Shown one piece after another: positions 33,419 through 46,069 of a stretch of DNA of 64,000 nt. Source of the stretch: Flammula alnicola. Lineage: Eukaryota; Basidiomycota; Agaricomycetes; Agaricales; Strophariaceae. A model generated the notes under the pieces. It saw only the letters and a list, made by a program, of their open reading frames with translations. It made no database searches and had not been told where the DNA came from. The position numbers were made by a program, and so were the translations under genes. The first letter of the stretch is position 1. Each line of letters opens with the position of its first letter. Location of the stretch: assembly GCA_015499995.1 (NCBI GenBank), contig JADNRV010000249.1, positions 1 to 64,000 on the forward strand. Reading direction: 5' to 3'.

Positions 33419-34023
33419 CTAATCGAACAGTCCGAAGCCCTAAGATCAGAACAGGGTGTGTTAGGCAAAGTTCGACGGAATATAAAATTCATACGCACCA
33501 TGTCATCGTCTGACTCTTCCTTCTCCTCGGCTTTCTCCTCCTCCTTGGGTGCCTCCGCGGCGGGTGCACCACCGGCGGCAGCAGCAGGGGCAGCAGATCC
33601 AGCAGCAGGTGCTCCTCCTCCGGCACCAACGTTTGACAGCAGCTCCTTGATGTTCTTTCCAGCAAGGGCTTTTTCGAGGAGGGTTGCCCAGATAGGCTCG
33701 ACTTCGACGTTGGCGGCGTTTGTCAGAGCGACAATTTTGTCAGCCTAAAAATGACCGCTTAAAAATCAACTTTCTGCCCTCAAAGCTTCCAGTTCAATGA
33801 TTGACGCACGGTGATTTCGATACCCTCATCGGCGAGGATAAGGGCGGCGTATGTTGAGGCGAGATCAGTGGAGGCCTGCGAAGCGAAAAAAGCGGCATCA
33901 GTCGACAGTTCAAAAAGTACATCCACATCCGTTTTCCTGCATCCACCCCAAATCCACCCAGGAGAACCACGAAAACGATCCCAGAACATCCATAGAGACC
34001 CGGTAAGACGAAATACGCACCAT
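33419..34023 (-). CDS. 60S acidic ribosomal protein P1
   Basis: Four exons on the minus strand: 34023-34021 (the ATG alone), 33875-33810, 33744-33499 and 33439-33419, giving 111 residues. The N-terminal helix domain is [20 protein letters not shown], then [19 protein letters not shown] and [17 protein letters not shown], an Ala/Gly hinge, the acidic KEESDDDM and the conserved C-terminus GFGLFD encoded by the last tiny exon. P1 pairs with P2 on the ribosomal stalk and recruits translation GTPases through that C-terminus. The intron directly after the start codon is unusual but has good splice ends (GTGCGT...TTCGCAG, 145 bases). Confidence 0.95.
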
Positions 34024-34592
34024 TGGTACAAGAATACGGGAGGTGGGGAACAAGAGTTAGCTCGCTGTCGTTGTTATATCGTGAGTGACCACCGGCTCCG
34101 TTGTGGGCTCGGTATTGTCACGTGGAACTAAATTGCCTTTTTTGGAGTTCGTTTTGCCGACTCATCGCCCCCGAACACGAACAACCTTCAACTTACTCAT
34201 GCGTCGTCTTTGGATATCTCAGATGACATGGAATGTGTGTTTCCCATCTTTTCTGACCTTGCAACAATGAATAATGACTCAAGTTTTGTCGTTTCCGAGT
34301 CGAAGGTTGCATAATTTCTGTTCAGTACAATTTGCATTGTTCAGCCATGGTATGGTATATCTACTAAAATTACATGGTATAATGTAGAGCTCTTTAAGAT
34401 GAGTCCAAATGCGTCAATACAACCAATGTTCCAAATAATGGGGACACTGGTCTACTGAGTAACTCCCGACCGCAATCCGCGAAGTGATATATCGGATATA
34501 TGTCAGAGAGAAACAGCGCGAGGACGTTCCGGAAAGCAACCGTTGACCGAGATTCTATGATGAAGGCATTCCAGCGTTCTTTCATATGCAAC

Positions 34593-36630
34593 TTACGGTT
34601 CGCGTTGCTTTTCCTCCTGCAAGTTCCTCGCCCGCTCCATCGCCCGAATGTCTTGTCGCCGGGAAAACCATTGGATAATAATAAGCGTCGTGCACGATAA
34701 GGCAACCCATGCTATCAGGATTCCAAAATGCATACCCACTGAGAGGAGAAGAATGCGTATCAGTATAAAAGATGAATGGAAAGCGCTCTCATAATGCTTA
34801 CACTCATTTTTTGTTCCAAAGATGATAGTCCGAACGGCTTTGGAGAAGCTATAAAATGGCCAAGCATTTCCATAGCGGTATATACTTGGAAGAACCTCAA
34901 GAGGGAAAAGGTTGATAGAGACATTCGCTGAAGACAGCCAGTGAGAATCGCAATAGCAAACCAAGGCGAAGCAGAAGCTTACAAATCATCCAAGTGATCA
35001 TAAAGAACTGAGTGTACTGTTTGAGGAGGACTATAAGTGACTCTAACGCGAGTCCGCTGAGAATTTCATATCAATCAGTTCGATGTCACTTTTACTTTAG
35101 AACGATCTACTTACGCCGCGAGCATGTAGACCCATGTTACCATCCAGAAAATCACAAAGCCCGCTCTATGAAAACTATCCAGTAATGTCAGTCCTATGTT
35201 CGCCTTCAAAATTTTCCAAAGACCTACGTATGATAGACATTGAGCTTGAACGCCACATTGAGCAACGTGTAACACAGCTACGTGGGCAGTCAGTCTCAAA
35301 TGGTGAAACGGATTCGACGAACGACGAACCGATAAGAAGAAATATGCCAGGAAAGAACAGAGCAAGCGCAGAGTTATTAGTGATCGGAAACTAAGGTGCA
35401 TGGGGAGGCGGGACTCTTGGCGTGCACTAGCTGCGATTGTCTGTTTCAAGACGAATTAAAGTATGTCAAACACAGCGCTGCATGCGGACGTACGACAACG
35501 AAGAATGACATGATCAAAAGGAAAATGAGGCCGGAGAAGACAGGAGCAGTGGCTCTACATAAGAATCGACATTAGGGTGTCATAATCATAGATGACAACG
35601 AAAGAAAGACGTACACTGGCTGTGCAAATGGTAAAACATTTACGAGGGTATAATCTACCGGATTCACCACCGTCTGTGGCGACGTCGATAGGAGTGAGGC
35701 CAAATTCGGCAAGGAGGATAGACGAGAGACAAATTGGATCGAGGTGTTGAGCGTGACAGTATCGAGCGACGTTTGGACCTACAAATACACGGCATTGGTG
35801 GAATGGATCTTACAGAAATTGCAAACGCTACTCACAAATGCCCTGAGAAAATCCCGACTACAAGGTAAGGCAATAAGTTGCAAGGACTTTGCTCGATTCG
35901 AGACGAACTTACTATGCGTTTTCGTTGCGGCCTTCCGTTCCCCACGCCGTTACGGCTGCAGATCCGTTGTAAGACGGGTCTGGGTTGGATATCGAGCTCT
36001 CGAGACGAGCAGTAGATCCTGGGTTAACTGCAGAAAGGGTTCTAGTTTCTGTTTTTGCGCGGCTTCATAAGTAACGTCGATGCTTACTAGTAACCATGAA
36101 CCAGGCCTGCTCGTCCTTCAGCGCTTGCACCACAGCGGGTACGCCTTCCGGAAATCGACTGGAAGGTATCACTTCCCAGTTGACTATGCTATTGGGTGAT
36201 GACGTGAGCCCTTCAATAACAGCTTGTCCAATTTCGCCTCCATCAAAATCCTTTTCGAGCCAATAAATTAGAAAACGACGTCATAAAAAAAAAGGAGAGT
36301 ACTCACAACAATCCACCCGGGCAATGAGTACGCAGGAACCTTCCAAAGCGCACCCCAGAGGATAGCGAAGACGCCGAGTATCGTGAGAGTAACCAGTAAT
36401 ACGCCCCGAAGGTAGATCTTGAAGTAAGTCGCACGGGCGCGAGCTAACTCTCTGTCTCCTTGTTGCCAAAGTCGCTTCCGAAACATTCCAGATGGAGAAG
36501 TCGATGGGGGTACACCACCATCAGAGTTTGATGCGATTGGTGTCATGCTATCATGGGAGCCGAGGGATATCAGTGCGCTTGCGTGCTTGGATTCAACCTC
36601 AGTCGATCTGGTGTCGACAGAGGAGGTCAT
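34593..36630 (-). CDS. DUF3533 (SNG1-like) membrane protein, upstream-oriented copy A
   Basis: Multi-exon minus-strand gene. Exon 1 (36630-36307, 108 codons) starts MTSSVDTRS, is polar, then has a first membrane segment and ends in GALWKVPAYSLPGWIVV, the family hallmark. The next exons give DFDGGEIGQAVIEGL, VNPGSTARLESSISNPDPSY and later several membrane segments, then NVSINLFPLEVLPSIYRYG, and a last exon with FGILIAWVALSCTTLIIIQW and a charged tail ending at 34593. The family includes yeast SNG1, linked to nitrosoguanidine resistance; a plasma-membrane location with a large outer domain between terminal membrane segments is known or predicted for it. I did not fix every middle exon. Same strand and layout as the gene at 38269-40274. 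Confidence 0.82.
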
Positions 36631-38268
36631 TGGGATGAAAGTATAACGGGGGTCTTGGAGAAGGGTTTTCAAGAATGCTCCCTCCTTGCGGAGGAAATAT
36701 AAAGCTGAGAGCTTCGCTGGAACTTGGCCAGATCCGTGAATAGGCAATGCCAGTGCAGTTCGAGAATATACGACGCCATAGAATGACACACAGAGCCGAT
36801 CGCCGAGAGAACGTGCCAACTTCCATGGATCCTTTAATCCTCGGAATATCCCCGATGCGTATGAGCTGGCGCGGAGATGAGATGCTTACACGCACTTAAA
36901 CGCGGTCATCCACGAGTCATCCACGGTTGAGAAGCTTCAAGAAGTTGCGGCTCTTCCAGTCGTCCCCGTCGGTCTGTATAGCACTGGTACGACCCCAGCG
37001 GTTCGACTGTTAAGAACATTATTAATGCCCGCCCCTTCTTCAAGAATAATCAATCCTTCAGAGCTTTGAAACATGATCATCACGGATTGCGCCATCCTCG
37101 GTTTCATACGGTCCCTCTGTAGGCCTCTTCTTTCGGAGAGTGAGTGCTGATCTATATATATATATGAGCACGTCAACCTATAGCCGTCCACAGGACATGA
37201 TGCATGGATGCGGGTATGACTGTGAACCTGAGGCCTTGTCATGGTGAAGCCTCCAAAGAGGTATAAAACATGTGCTTCTAGCAAGCATTTGTCTTTTTCA
37301 ATTCTTTTCAAATTCGAGGTCATGGGTCGCAAACAATTAGACGATTTCCAAGATTGAAGAGGAAGGGGACAAGTGGGGACAAGAGCTGGCGTCAACTGAC
37401 CGCTAAGTCTCGGGCTCGGGCACTGGGCTCGGGCAATATATTTGTAAGCATTTGGCGTGCTATTATCCCGTGACGTCCACCCGCTAAACCCTCGCCTGAA
37501 TAGCCTGAATCCGCTTATTAGCATTGCGCAAATGGTCACAATGTTTTCCTCCCGGCGTTCCATTAATCTCCTTACCTCTGCTCCCGTCCCTTCTTCCTCA
37601 TGGACGACCTCACCTTACAAACTGCGGATTCCTTGACAGCCACATTAGTACCCTTCCAGTCTATCAAATCGATATCAGTCGGATATTGGAACTCGGTGCG
37701 CTAGCCTCTAGGCCACTCTAATTTTGAAATGGCGTGCTCTTCTACAGTCTTCTACTCTCTTCAACCCTGGCCTGCCTCATCTTTGTACATCTCCCACACA
37801 CCTTACGCTGAAGTTGGTCAAATTTATCTTTTCCCTGGAAAGTCATGGGAAAGCTAGCGCTGCGTACTACTCGCGAGTCGTTTAAATTTGAGTCTTAAGT
37901 TTTTAGGAGCCCGAACATCGAAGGCAAGGCCATTCACCTAGAAGCACAGGAAGACGGCTCCGAGTTGTCTATTATTACAAACCCATACGACGAAGTGTAG
38001 CTTTTGCCCACCCTACTAAATTCAAAAGCTTGTATTCCTAAGTTCCTTGGCCGCGACTAATATACACACTGCCACATGTAAGTAGTCCATATTGAAAGCT
38101 ATCTACTTCAATGAATAATATGGTATATAATAAAGCCAACTTCAGGAGCTAGTATTCTATGAGAGGCGGATATATTAAGCAGGTCGAAGGGTAAAGTCTC
38201 CTTTTCCACCAATGCATGGAGCGTTCTATCGACGCCCTATATCCCGAATGCTCGGCGTGTAGATTGCA
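36631..38268. other. Intergenic region between the DUF3533 genes
   Basis: About 1.6 kb with no supported gene. A TATATATATATA run lies near 37154-37164. Confidence 0.5.
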
Positions 38269-40274
38269 TTATGCAAATTCCTTTCCAAGAACGTTCTTCT
38301 CTGAACCCGAGTCGTTGGTATCGTCGGGAAGAGGGGTCACCGTGCGCGCAACAGCTGCCCGCTCGTCCCTTCTCCGTACGAACCATTGGATGAGTGGTAG
38401 GGTTGTACACGAGATAGCAACCCAGACAATGAGGATACCGAAGGACATGCCCACTAGAGACATGGTTCCCCATTTAACAAACATAATCGATAATGAGAAT
38501 TCACGCGTGAGACGTACCATGGTTCTTTGTTCCAAAAATAACCGTGCGCATTGCTCGCGAGACGTTGTAGAAAGGCGCCGCGTGCCCGTACCGGAAAATG
38601 CTGGGCATGACTTCGAGAGGGAAGATACAGACGGAGATGTTTACTGAAGGTGCTAAAATGAGACTCAAAGCTATGGTAATGAATTTTAGGATTACGCACC
38701 AATAACCCATGTTAGCATGAAGAAAGGAATGAATTTGATCGTCAGGAGGGTGACGAGGGATTCCAGAGCGAGCCCGCTGAAATATTTCCTTGGATTAGAA
38801 CAAATATAAATTAAAAGAAGAACGCGACGTACAGCGAGAGCATGCTAACGTAATTGAGCATCCAGAATATCAAGAATCCGGAATGTCCGAACCTTGAATA
38901 TTTTATTAGCAATACGAAAGGGATGTAAGATGAGTTGACGTACTTGCGAGTTGTGTCTAACTGGAAGGCTAAACTGAGAAGAGAGTAGAATAGCTAGAGG
39001 TAAAAAAATTCAGGAGTCAGTTAGGATGTAGGCTAGGTGAAGAAGTGATGCGCACAGATATAACGAAATAGGCCCCGAACGCCGACACGAAACGGAGGAC
39101 AATCAGTTTCGGAAGCGGCATTGTTTTGTCGAAGCCCGAGAAGTCGCGTGCACTATACCCGATCATCTATTGGGTAATATTATCTTTAGTTAATAAATCA
39201 AGGGGAGAAGAACTTTTGGATGCTTACCACAACGAAAAATGATAGGATGAGCTGGTATATCAAGCCAACAAATGTCACTGCGGTAGCACTATAATCCGGG
39301 TCAGCATGAAATTTATTCAAAAATGCTAATTGAAAAACATACACAGGGATGTCGAATGGAGCCAAGTTGACGATGGTATATGAGATGGGGGCGGTCACGG
39401 TTTGTGGGGAAGTGGTGAGGAGTGAAGCCAAATTCGACGAATTCGCGACCTGATGGGCTGTTTGCATTGCAAATGCTCTAGAGAATGCTTCTAGGGAGGC
39501 TTGCACCTGCCAGAGAGGTTAATAACGCGGTATATTATTGCCATCAGCTCGACTTACCGAAGGTCGTATGAGACTGCGACTGTGCAATGGGGTTCAATGC
39601 AGTAAGTACCATGTACTATATATAGATCGATAATCGACAAGGGCTCACAAGGCATTTTCGTTCCTGGCCTCCACTGCGAAAACTGTGACGGCGTCCGCGC
39701 CATTATATGATGCATTTGGGGAGGTGAGAGATGCCGACAATCGCGCAGTTGACCCTTCATTTACTAGATGTTTATCAGAAGGGATCGTTCATGAGACAAA
39801 GAATATACTCACTTGTGATGGCAACCCACGTATGCTCCTCCAGAACCGCAGCTCCGACCTCACCAGCACCTCCAGGAAACTGTGACGCTGGTACGATAGA
39901 CCATGTAACTTTGGAAGGACTTGGCTGCGTATTCAGAGCTTGGATGAGACTTTGCCCAATCAAACCACCGTCAAAGTCCTGAAAACAACACAGGTAACCT
40001 TCAATACGGGACTATGAAAATGAATCCAGAATAGGGGATCACATACCACTATCCAACCAGGAAGATTATGATCAGGTATTTTCCACAGAGCACCCCAAAA
40101 TATCGAGAATACGGCAAATATAAGCAGGATCGTCATGAATGAGCCTCCGAGGAATATTTTTAGGTATATGGCACGCGCTGCCTTGGAGCGATCTGCGAAT
40201 GCCCGAGAGTTCTCCATCTTCTCGTCCATGGATCCAAGATTAGACATGGAATTCGAGGATAGCGATGCAGCCAT
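38269..40274 (-). CDS. DUF3533 (SNG1-like) membrane protein, copy B
   Basis: Exon 1 (40274-40047, 76 codons) encodes MAASLSSNSMSNLG, a membrane segment (FMTILLIFAVFSIFWGALWK) and PDHNLPGWIVV. Then come DFDGGLIGQSLIQALNTQPS, NEGSTARLSASLTSPNASY, VQASLEAFSRAFAMQTAHQV, LAPFDIPV, MIGYSARDFSGFDKTMPLP and the last exon SFGILIVWVAISCTTLPLIQW with a charged tail ending at 38269. It matches the gene at 34593-36630 block for block and is its tandem paralogue. Introns have GT-AG ends where checked. Function inferred only from family: membrane protein of the SNG1 type, possibly in drug or lipid stress. Confidence 0.85.
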
Positions 40275-42018
40275 GTAGACTGATAGTAAAGTAAGAGTGG
40301 GAAAGACAAAGACCCTATATGTATGTCACGACGACGCATTATATCCTCCGTCTGCATAAGTACCCCGCAGGGCCGCATGCAGGACATCCGGAAAAGTGGA
40401 CTGAACAAGATTTGCATAACCGCAAACTGGCTATCCGAAAATAAATTCAGCCTTACCGAGTAATGTCAGCGGATTTGACAAATGCTTCCAATTCGGGCAA
40501 TAATCCGCGTGCACCAGATGGTTATCAATGTGACTCGCAGGCTGGGCGCATATGTACTCAGGCAGACTCTCGCGAACTCGAACAAGCCTTTCAGGTTTGG
40601 ATTACTTATGCAGACATAATGAATCTGATATAAACTACGAACACGGGCTCTAAGGCACCCGATTCCCATCCCAGAAATTTTGATGAAATTCATAAGTGCT
40701 CTTGATATTTCGGAAGCAAATATTTCAAAACCCTCACAAAGTTGTCATCACGATGACTCTGGCTTTCTTCCAACTACTTACTACGCGTTCAGCCCGGAAC
40801 TCTGCATGCGACACGCCCGACGACATGCTTGGCGCATTGGGACTCAGTCATTTGGGCTATGAAATATCCGGGTGCTTCGCTGCCACCCTAAGCGCTGGTC
40901 ATTGTTGGACCGTTTATTAATAATTACTTCAGACTGGCCCTCTCTTGAGGCTTTGATTCATGCTGCATGGCACCTTGTCGTCGACGATGCTAGCGAGTTT
41001 ATGCTTATCAGATATCTCGGCCTTATCTCCAGGCGTTCGCATTTTTTCAGTGGAAATACCCACACCTCTGCTCCTCCTCGCTTCACCACATCTTGGCAGC
41101 TTTTGCATGCCCTTATATCGACTAAGTACACCTACGATGGCCTACCCTGTTTAAGGAACTGTCCACCGAGGCTTATGATGCCCATTTTTCTTTTTACTGC
41201 TTGAAGCGGAACCTTCAATAAACCCAAGCACAAGCTTTTCCTCCTACGTCAAGCCTAGTGCAAATGTTTGACTATCATCAGACAACTTCTCCGGATATTC
41301 CTTGTGCGCCTTTTATCTTCACGCGATTTCGAAAAGCGAATCACTGGGTCTGATCTCCAGGAGGAAATCCTAACGGTACCGTTAACATGCTTGCCTGCAT
41401 GGCAGTAGACGCAGATTAGTCTGGCCCATCTACCATTCCGGACACCCTTCTTCGCCTTTGACATCTCACGCCGTGACGCCTCGACTGCTTCTGGCTCAAC
41501 TCGTCGAACGACCTTCGTTGAAGTGCCTCCATCTACTTCGAAGAGCAAGGTATTTGAAGGCTAAAGGTGAGGTTAGGCCTGTTGGATGCGATGCACTGCT
41601 AAAAAAACGAAATACTGGATTGTAGGCACTGAGTAAGAATCCTGACAACTATTTTGCACGTCGAACCCCGATTCTATGTTCAACTGAAGGAACGTTCTGC
41701 CAGATAGATTGACTGAAGTGCCTGTGGACAAACTACTTGGGTATTTGTAAGGCAGAAACGCCAGCTATTCTATCGCTCTTTCCCTGGTTTACAGGTTTTT
41801 CATTGTCTACAGTTACAATTCAAATTTCGACACGCCCGTAGAAGGTAAATAACGCCACCATTCATAAGGACGAAAAAGAAATTCTAAAATACAGCATAGA
41901 GTGGGTATCTACAGTTACATATACACGTTACATACAACGAAGTGCAGAGACTCATAATAGTAATACAACTAGTACTGGAATCGAAATATTTACATAGGTT
42001 CCGGTCGATTGTTCGAAC
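40275..42018. other. Gene-poor stretch
   Basis: About 1.7 kb without a supported gene. A minus-strand frame at 41255-41548 encodes basic residues with a CVYCHAGKH motif, but it has no ATG of its own and no known match. Confidence 0.45.
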
Positions 42019-43860
42019 TTAATATACGCCAAACCCAAGACGAAACCATTCACTTCTGGAATCGGGATACATATCGCAAAAGTCCTTTACCCTCTCCACC
42101 GACAAGTCCATGAATTTCTGACTAAACAACATACGGTCCATCCACGGTTGAGAAAACCGCAAAGATACGACATGTTCAAGCTTGAGCAAAGCCTGTACGT
42201 CCGACGCATCGGTAACATGCTTTTCGAACTTGTATGGCTCGACCATATGCATATGGTCGTCCCAGCCCTGTAATTTCTGGAGCAGGAGTACTGGGAAGGG
42301 AACGACAGGAAGGCCTCCCTGCCATTTAATGCTGGGACCGGAAAGAGATGGGAGATGCATGGTTCCGGGGATCAGGACGTCGATCTTGCACTTATTCTTG
42401 TGGAATGTGTTGTTGGGTGCTAACCCGCGGTCGACGACGAAATAGAGGACTCGATAAGTTGCTGTAGGATCCTTGGGGCGTTCCAAGCTGAAGTGGTCTG
42501 AATCACGACCGGCGATCTCTTGTTTCAACCACTCCGCGTCCATCAGTCTTCCTGAAGGCGGAAACGTAACAAGATCGATGTCCTGAAAGTAAAATAACTA
42601 AGCGAACGAGCAATATGAAAAAGGTAGAAACGTACGTTTGGCGATCGCGCATTTCCGTACAGGTAGCATGCTAAACTGCCGAATAGTGCACAGTTGCATC
42701 CAATCTCATTTAGGATGTCCACCACTTTCTTAGCGATGAGACAAATAACCTCCGTCCGCAGGGGAACGCGCATCGTTTTAGTGGGTGGTGGAGGCGCAAG
42801 GGAGAACAAATCCGATTCTTCCTCATCGTCTTCCTCGACAGAAACAGGAAATTTGTCGTGAGTTATATCATTGCCTGAGACGACCTCCGTCCGCAGGGGA
42901 ACACGCATCGTCTTAGTGGCCGGTGGCGGCGGTGGAGGCGTAAGGGGGAATGGATCCGAGTCTTCGTCATCGTCTTCCTTTTCCTCGACAGAAACAGGGA
43001 ATATGTCATTGGTTATATCCTTGCCTGATGCGACCCGTTTCTGCTGCTCATTCTCCACCGCGAGGTCAAGGTTCATAACAACGTTCTTTAGTATTTGAGT
43101 AAGCGTTTCGCCGGTTTCATGCATTCGAGACGCCTTCTGGCATGATTTGATTAACGACGAAAATTGAGCGGAACACTCTGGGAAAACCAACGACGCATCT
43201 TGGAGACATTGGAGGGCTTCCTGACGGAATGATTCGTGGCCATGGCTCCAGATTATGCAGGACGACCTTCCTAACAACAACTTGACTTTGTTGTACATTC
43301 TATTCGAAGGCTCCCAGTTGGGGATAGTGAAGTAGTTGAATTTGTCTTCCTCGAGTAACGATCGGAGGCCGTCGATTAGAGTCGGAAGCATTGAACCCAC
43401 TGCTAAGCCGTCCACGCGTGCGATATGCTCCTCCGTGTATTCCGGGGGAGGTGGGTTCTGAACACTGATTAGCTCGAGATAGCACCACGTCTTCTTAGGC
43501 GGCTTGACTGTGTCATCATAGTAAGAAAGAACCGGCCCGGGGGCTTTTTTCATTCGGTTCCGAATGCGAAACTTGATGGGGTCGTCCTGAACGAGAAACG
43601 CTGCCACTTCCTCCTTCAACAGTGTTCCAGAGACTGAAGGCATTATGACGACTTTTACGACCTATCAGATACGTATGATTAGCTGACTCTAGAAGTGTAA
43701 GACTCAATATGAATATTCGTACCTTAGGGATAACCTCTCCGCCAAGCAGATATGTTGCCATATCGTGTACCAGGATGCATGTTATTCCTACGCGTTCAAG
43801 AGAGTTGACGACCGCGTGCGCTGCATTAGATATGACAATCTTTCGGTGGCTTCTGCCCAT
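42019..43860 (-). CDS. Two-domain nucleotidyltransferase-fold protein
   Basis: Three exons, 43860-43723, 43661-42636 and 42582-42019, give 575 residues. The C-terminal half has the nucleotidyltransferase signature: Gly374-Ser375 (LFGSLACYLYGNARSPN) and Asp389-Ile-Asp391 just after intron 2, then a strand-rich part (VLYFVVDRG, KIDVLIPGTM) and a helical tail. The N-terminal half aligns with it from end to end, yet has His-Asp in place of Gly-Ser and Val-Val-Lys in place of Asp-Ile-Asp. Introns 1 and 2 fall at the same aligned position and phase, so the gene arose by internal duplication. Between the halves is an acidic/proline linker that is itself duplicated (DITNDIFPVSVEE... and DITHDKFPVSVEE..., each ending TKTMRVPLRTEV). 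Substrate unknown. An alternative start lies at 43902. Confidence 0.85.
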
Positions 43861-44094
43861 TCTGAAATGATAGTGGGGGGCGATGATGAAGGTAAGAGAC
43901 AAGATGGTGGTTCGACTTTTGAGTCACACCGAACATGGGAAAAGCACTTCTGCAACACGAGGCATCTTTCTGGAACAATCAAAAGAAAGGCGCATGACCA
44001 CGGGCGCTAATCAGAAGCGTGGTATACATAGATCAGTTCGAGGTTAAACGTGCGTCTTGCTCGAAACTATCTTCATCGTCAGACAATCGAGTGT

Positions 44095-46069
44095 TTATAG
44101 GAAACTCTTCTGGATAATGAATGCATCATTAGATAAGGATAGATCAGGTTCCAAGGACAATAGCACCTTTGCACTACCATTCTTATCAAATTTACGACAC
44201 AAGGTGTGATGCAAGAGGCGGACCGCCCTGGTGACCTCCTTTGAACTAATGGCACATGACAAGCTCGTCCCGTTTCCGGGCCCAACCATATGAACTCGAA
44301 TTCCACCTTGCGTCAATGTAGAAACGACACGCCCTAAGATTCCAGGATTGTTTCGCAGTTGATCACCAACCACCATCAACAATGCTAGACCATATTGAAG
44401 GAATACCTGCAGAGGAAACAAAAGTCGCCGAGAATCAGAAAGAATCAGAGCTGTTTCGGAACATAAGTGGGGATGACCGTACGATACCGTATTGACCCAG
44501 TTCGTCCGCCAAACGTCCGATATCCCCTTGAAACTTTTCGTCCTCGACGGTTACAGCAATGTGCGCCTGTGTAGTGCTCATCATGTCAAGCTGTACTTCG
44601 TGCTTTCGCAGAACACGGAAGACATTGTCTAAGAACCCGAAGGAAGTGTTGGGAGCATGGGCAGTAACGTTGATCATGAACGCAGACTCCCTCACGATAA
44701 CCGCCGTTGGACGACGATCGATTGTCTGGGTTTTGGACGCCAAGAGCCTGAGAGGTTGGGTCGCCTTCGGGACTGGAATGAAGGGATTTTGTTTAATGGG
44801 TTCGAACAGAGTTCGTATTACGGTACCCTTTAGGTTGTCGTCTTCCGTGTTACATAATTTGACGGAAATATCTCTCGAGGTTACCTGGAAATAGGCGATT
44901 GGCATGAAAACAGTGCGAACGAGAGAAATGCAACTTTACCTCATCGAGAATAGCGGAACTCGTACATGGATGACCATGCAAGGCAAGCTCAGCAGCCTCA
45001 GATCGGGAGATAGATCGGACAAGACGGGCGGATGACACCCTACGCAAGTCTGCAGTTAGGATGTCATTGCTCGCGTTCCATAATTGAAGTTCAATGGCTT
45101 CCAGACCAATCGCTGCCAAAATAGATAGAGATTCCGAAAAACCTCCTTCCTGAGGCCTGGGGATGTTCTTATGATTAACCATCCCTGTAATTCAAATGTC
45201 AGGCATTGAGACAATCAGATGTTAGGCCAGTCATACCGGTGACGATCGGTATTTTTGGGTGAGAAGCCTGAATTCGAGAGGCGAGTGCTGATATGAATGA
45301 CTCAGAGACTGAGCCATCCTCGCGATCACTACCAATTAATGCTTCTATGTCTTCAGCTAAGATTATTTCGGTTTGGAACCCCTTCATAACTTCAGAACAA
45401 ATTGATAACTGATCTGGCAGAAAGGAAAGACTCACTTGCTCAAGCAGCACATGATTAAGGATATGCGAAGAAAGTTTTTCACTCATCCCAAGAATGACAT
45501 CTTCAACTTGGGATTTCGGCAGAGTATATTCCGAGCTCTGAGCAATTAAATAGTCAATTGCGCGCAGCAATGAAATCAGAAAACTATTGGCGTACATTGG
45601 AGATGGCGGACAATTTTCGCAACCAATCACATTCCGTGTTGATTTCTACTCGGAGACTTTCGACGAGGGCAGGATTGTGTACCAAAGTTCGGGCAAGAAT
45701 TGAGTATTCGAAACGAAACAGTTCGGCGCACAGGGTGAGGTTCGAGTCTGGTTCCTCCCATGAAAATCCGGGCGACCTCGACGTACCGTCACGGTACCTC
45801 CGGACCTTTGAGGCAGCGCGTAGCAAAAGCTGGGACGATGAGTCCGGCACCGTCGCTACACAAGCCAAGCACACAATCACTATACGATGCTGCCTGAGGT
45901 AACGCCTGCAATGTGGACCACATAAGTTTCGAAAAGTAGAGGTAAAGAAAGATGTCACTCACGGAACGATGTCGGTTGCTATCCTCAACGCCGACGATCT
46001 GATGCTATCCCCACTGAATGACTGAACAATCCATCCCGAGCCAATATTCATGTTGGCTGGCACGGGCAT
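44095..46069 (-). CDS. Aspartokinase-like protein with altered active site
   Basis: Multi-exon minus-strand gene that follows the fungal aspartokinase layout: an amino-acid kinase domain then two ACT domains. Exons read with confidence: 46069-45963, 45905-45596, and one starting at 45537 (SSEYTLPKSQVEDVILGMSE). Later blocks are PKIPIVTGMTG, SLSILAAIGLEAIELQLWNA, ILTADLRRVSSARLVRSIS and, in the ACT region, AFMINVTAHAPNTSFGFLDN and NNPGILGRVVSTLTQGGIRV, ending at 44095. In true enzymes the start reads QKFGGTS with a catalytic Lys; here it is QSFSGDS (Ser17). The fungal GRGYTD loop is GGFSE. It looks open and spliced but probably does not phosphorylate aspartate. It could be a regulatory pseudoenzyme that binds amino acids, or a paralogue drifting to loss. 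The neighbour downstream on the same strand is the nucleotidyltransferase-like gene. Confidence 0.8.

Noticed and set aside
37680..37740. tRNA-like look of the GGTGCGCTAGCCTCTAGGCC segment
   Set aside because: No cloverleaf with A and B box promoter spacing could be built.
41255..41548. Basic minus-strand frame with CVYCHAGKH as a zinc-binding ribosomal protein
   Set aside because: No ATG start, only one Cys pair, and no family match.
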